NCBI RefSeq assembly: GCF_000523235.1
Contig: NZ_CP006850.1
Coordinates: 5,580,001 to 5,644,000, forward strand
From: Nocardia nova SH22a
GTDB taxonomy: Bacteria > Actinomycetota > Actinomycetes > Mycobacteriales > Mycobacteriaceae
Length of the DNA stretch: 64,000 nt
Direction: 5' to 3'
In this document: positions 62,713-64,000 of the stretch, one piece after another
How positions within the stretch are numbered: position 1 is the first letter of the stretch
How the letters are laid out: each line of letters begins with the position of its first letter
Program-made: the position numbers and the translations under genes
The notes under the pieces: generated by a model
Told to the model about the DNA's origin: nothing
Databases searched by the model: none
Seen by the model: only the letters and a program-made list of their open reading frames with translations

Positions 62713-62755
62713 CCCGGTGCCAGGATCGGATAGGTAGCCCGATCCTGGCACCGGG
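62713..62755 (+). terminator. Strong hairpin terminator after the amidohydrolase
   Basis: A perfect 17-bp stem (62713-62729 with 62739-62755) and a 9-nt loop start 6 bp after the stop. Confidence 0.85.
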
Positions 62756-62999
62756 TGCGAGCACACCCCGCACCTCGGATTCGGATCGCCAACGAGATCC
62801 GCTGTCACGACCTGAATGACGTTGGCAGGGGTCGCGGTTACTACCCGAACCCCAGATGCGACCACACCCGCGCGTCAGCGGCCTGCTTACCCTCGCTTAC
62901 CAGCCGCTCCAGTGATGCCGGGCACAGCGCGCCCCTTTATCCCGGAGACAGCGCACCCCACCGTCCCGCGGGGGATCTCCCACGCATGGTCGAGCTAGG

Positions 63000-63277
63000 T
63001 TTCTCCCGCTCGGCGTACTGCCTAACGCAGCCGGGATCGTCGATCTTCAGCTGCCCGGCGAGGTATTCGACCAGCTCGGCGGAACATCGAGCGGATCGGT
63101 CAGGAACATGCCGAGGAAGCGGACCGTCGCCAGCTGCAGGACACACCCGAAACGGTTGTAGTCGCGGCAACGCGCCGCGATCAGCTTGCGGTCCTCGTCG
63201 TCCGGGTAGAAGAACCGGTCCAGCTCCGCCCGGGAAACGCACGCGATCGGAATGACAGTCACCGGCGCGACAGACAT
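63000..63277 (-). pseudogene. Tn3-family transposase N-terminal remnant
   Basis: The minus strand reads RAELDRFFYPDDEDRKLIAARCRDYNRFGCVLQLATVRFLGMFLTDPLDVP and then, in another frame, ELVEYLAGQLKIDDPGCVRQYAEREK. This is the DUF4158 N-terminal DNA-binding domain of Tn3-type TnpA, in order, with a frameshift at about 63090 and everything C-terminal missing. No inverted terminal repeat of a Tn3 element was found near it. Confidence 0.85.
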
Positions 63278-63512
63278 CCTCGGCTTGTGGGTCGGAACCG
63301 GTGGTGAGGGCGCGAAATTCTGGATGAGTGTGCTGACCGAGATCCGCAACCGCGGAGGCAAGGACGTGTTCTTCCTGATCTGCCATCATCTCGTTCCAGC
63401 CGCGCATCGACCAATCAGCCGGAACGCTCGACATGGTCAGGCTGCGCACCCGACGCGACGAAAGGCGCCAGCCTATAGCTGGTATTCAGCTTCGATTACC
63501 AGTCGACCACCC

Positions 63513-63662
63513 GAAAATCGCTGGCCATCCCCGTTCCCATGTTCACAGCGCCCCGCCGAGGACCCGAACCTGCGACATTGTTTCTGCCTGTCACAGCGGT
63601 TTACGTTCCCTCTCCCACGAGAGTTCCGGCATTTCCCCAGGTCGCACGTCGCAGGTTCGAGG
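63513..63662 (+). repeat. Imperfect 150-bp direct repeat, copy 2
   Basis: The direct copy of 58526-58675, about 5 kb away. CGAACCTGCGAC (63565-63576) and GTCGCAGGTTCGA (63648-63660) give the same inverted motif as in copy 1. No gene is seen in 63278-63731. Confidence 0.75.
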
Positions 63663-63731
63663 CCCTCCCCCTCGAGAGTCACGGACCCGCGACACAGCCG
63701 AACCCACAGCGCGCCCCGGTACGTCGAACCC

Positions 63732-64000
63732 ATGGGCGGCGCCGACACCGTAATCGACTTGGCCCGCAACGCCTTCGACGACGGCGACCACCGATGGACC
63801 GTGCACCTGCTCGACCACGTCATCACCGCCGACCCCGAAAACAACCGCTGCCAAGACCCTGCAGGCCGACGCCTACGAACAACTCGGCTACCAAGCCGAG
63901 GGCCCGCAGTGGCGCAACGCATTCCTCACCGCCGCACTGGAACTGCGCGAAGGCACCCGCCGCGACCCTGCCCGTCGCCGCACCCGGCATCGACATGATC
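63732..64000 (+). pseudogene. Alkylsulfatase (SdsA-like) dimerisation-domain fragment
   Basis: One frame reads [37 protein letters not shown] and, from about 63846, another reads [35 protein letters not shown]. This matches the dimerisation domain of SdsA1-type alkyl sulfatases, which normally follows a metallo-beta-lactamase domain. The catalytic part is absent upstream and a frameshift interrupts the rest; the fragment runs off the window. Confidence 0.8.

Noticed and set aside
1..64000. CRISPR array, rRNA or prophage
   Set aside because: No regularly spaced repeats, no ribosomal RNA signatures and no phage structural or integrase genes were seen.

Overview
The window is high-GC DNA (roughly two-thirds G+C) with GTG starts, many 4-bp ATGA/GTGA gene overlaps, an IdeR-type iron box and actinobacterial-type Zur boxes. 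The maleate isomerase has its catalytic cysteines at the positions described for the Nocardia enzyme. Together these suggest a soil mycolate actinomycete, Nocardia- or Rhodococcus-like. It looks like a chromosomal accessory region rich in catabolic operons and regulators.

Left part (1-13 kb). A ferredoxin tail and a cytochrome P450 are followed by two convergent TetR genes. Next is a heterodimeric ABC exporter-type pair under an IdeR/DtxR box, probably siderophore/iron traffic. Then comes a zinc-responsive block: CobW/COG0523 GTPase, CPA2 antiporter, YraQ-type permease and TIGR03943 protein, with Zur-like palindromes in front of two transcription units. A flavin-dependent-halogenase-like gene diverges from the same Zur region.

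13-19 kb. A PucR-type regulator is followed by a complete 2-oxoacid dehydrogenase set (E3, E1-alpha, E1-beta, E2).

19-31 kb. Two divergent operons start from near-identical promoters (TTGACT, 17 or 18 bp, AATAAT). One encodes HyuA, HyuB fused to an acetone-carboxylase-gamma-like zinc domain, an aryl-AMP ligase, a FAD monooxygenase and a TetR. The other encodes maleate isomerase, a VOC dioxygenase-like protein, an 81-residue unknown and an alpha/beta hydrolase. I read this as an aromatic or N-heterocycle degradation module ending in maleate/fumarate; the substrate is unknown.

31-46 kb. A second, apparently undescribed catabolic cluster: bicupin, degenerate RibBA-like protein, two paralogous luciferase-like monooxygenases, flavin reductase, type-B carboxylesterase, ornithine-cyclodeaminase-like and DapA-like enzymes, FAH hydrolase, CMD-like protein, GlcD-type oxidase and aldehyde dehydrogenase, plus one IclR gene. 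Three intergenic regions carry pairs of a CCG-N5-CGG operator whose members are always exactly 21 bp apart (four pairs in total), which defines a probable single regulon.

46-50 kb. IclR-controlled lower meta-cleavage pathway (hydratase, acetaldehyde dehydrogenase, hydroxy-oxovalerate aldolase) without a local ring-cleavage enzyme.

50-58 kb. An assortment: alpha/beta hydrolase and divergent TetR, SDR, Tat-exported GH43-like protein with a duplicated 3' end, membrane protein, PhnB-like protein, and a FAD monooxygenase divergent from a GntR-TetR hybrid regulator.

58-64 kb. A decayed mobile region: two 150-bp direct repeats about 5 kb apart, remnants of an IS3-type and a Tn3-type transposase and of an alkylsulfatase, enclosing intact genes for a membrane protein, a TRIC-type channel and an M20 amidohydrolase. 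No tRNA, rRNA or CRISPR array was recognised.
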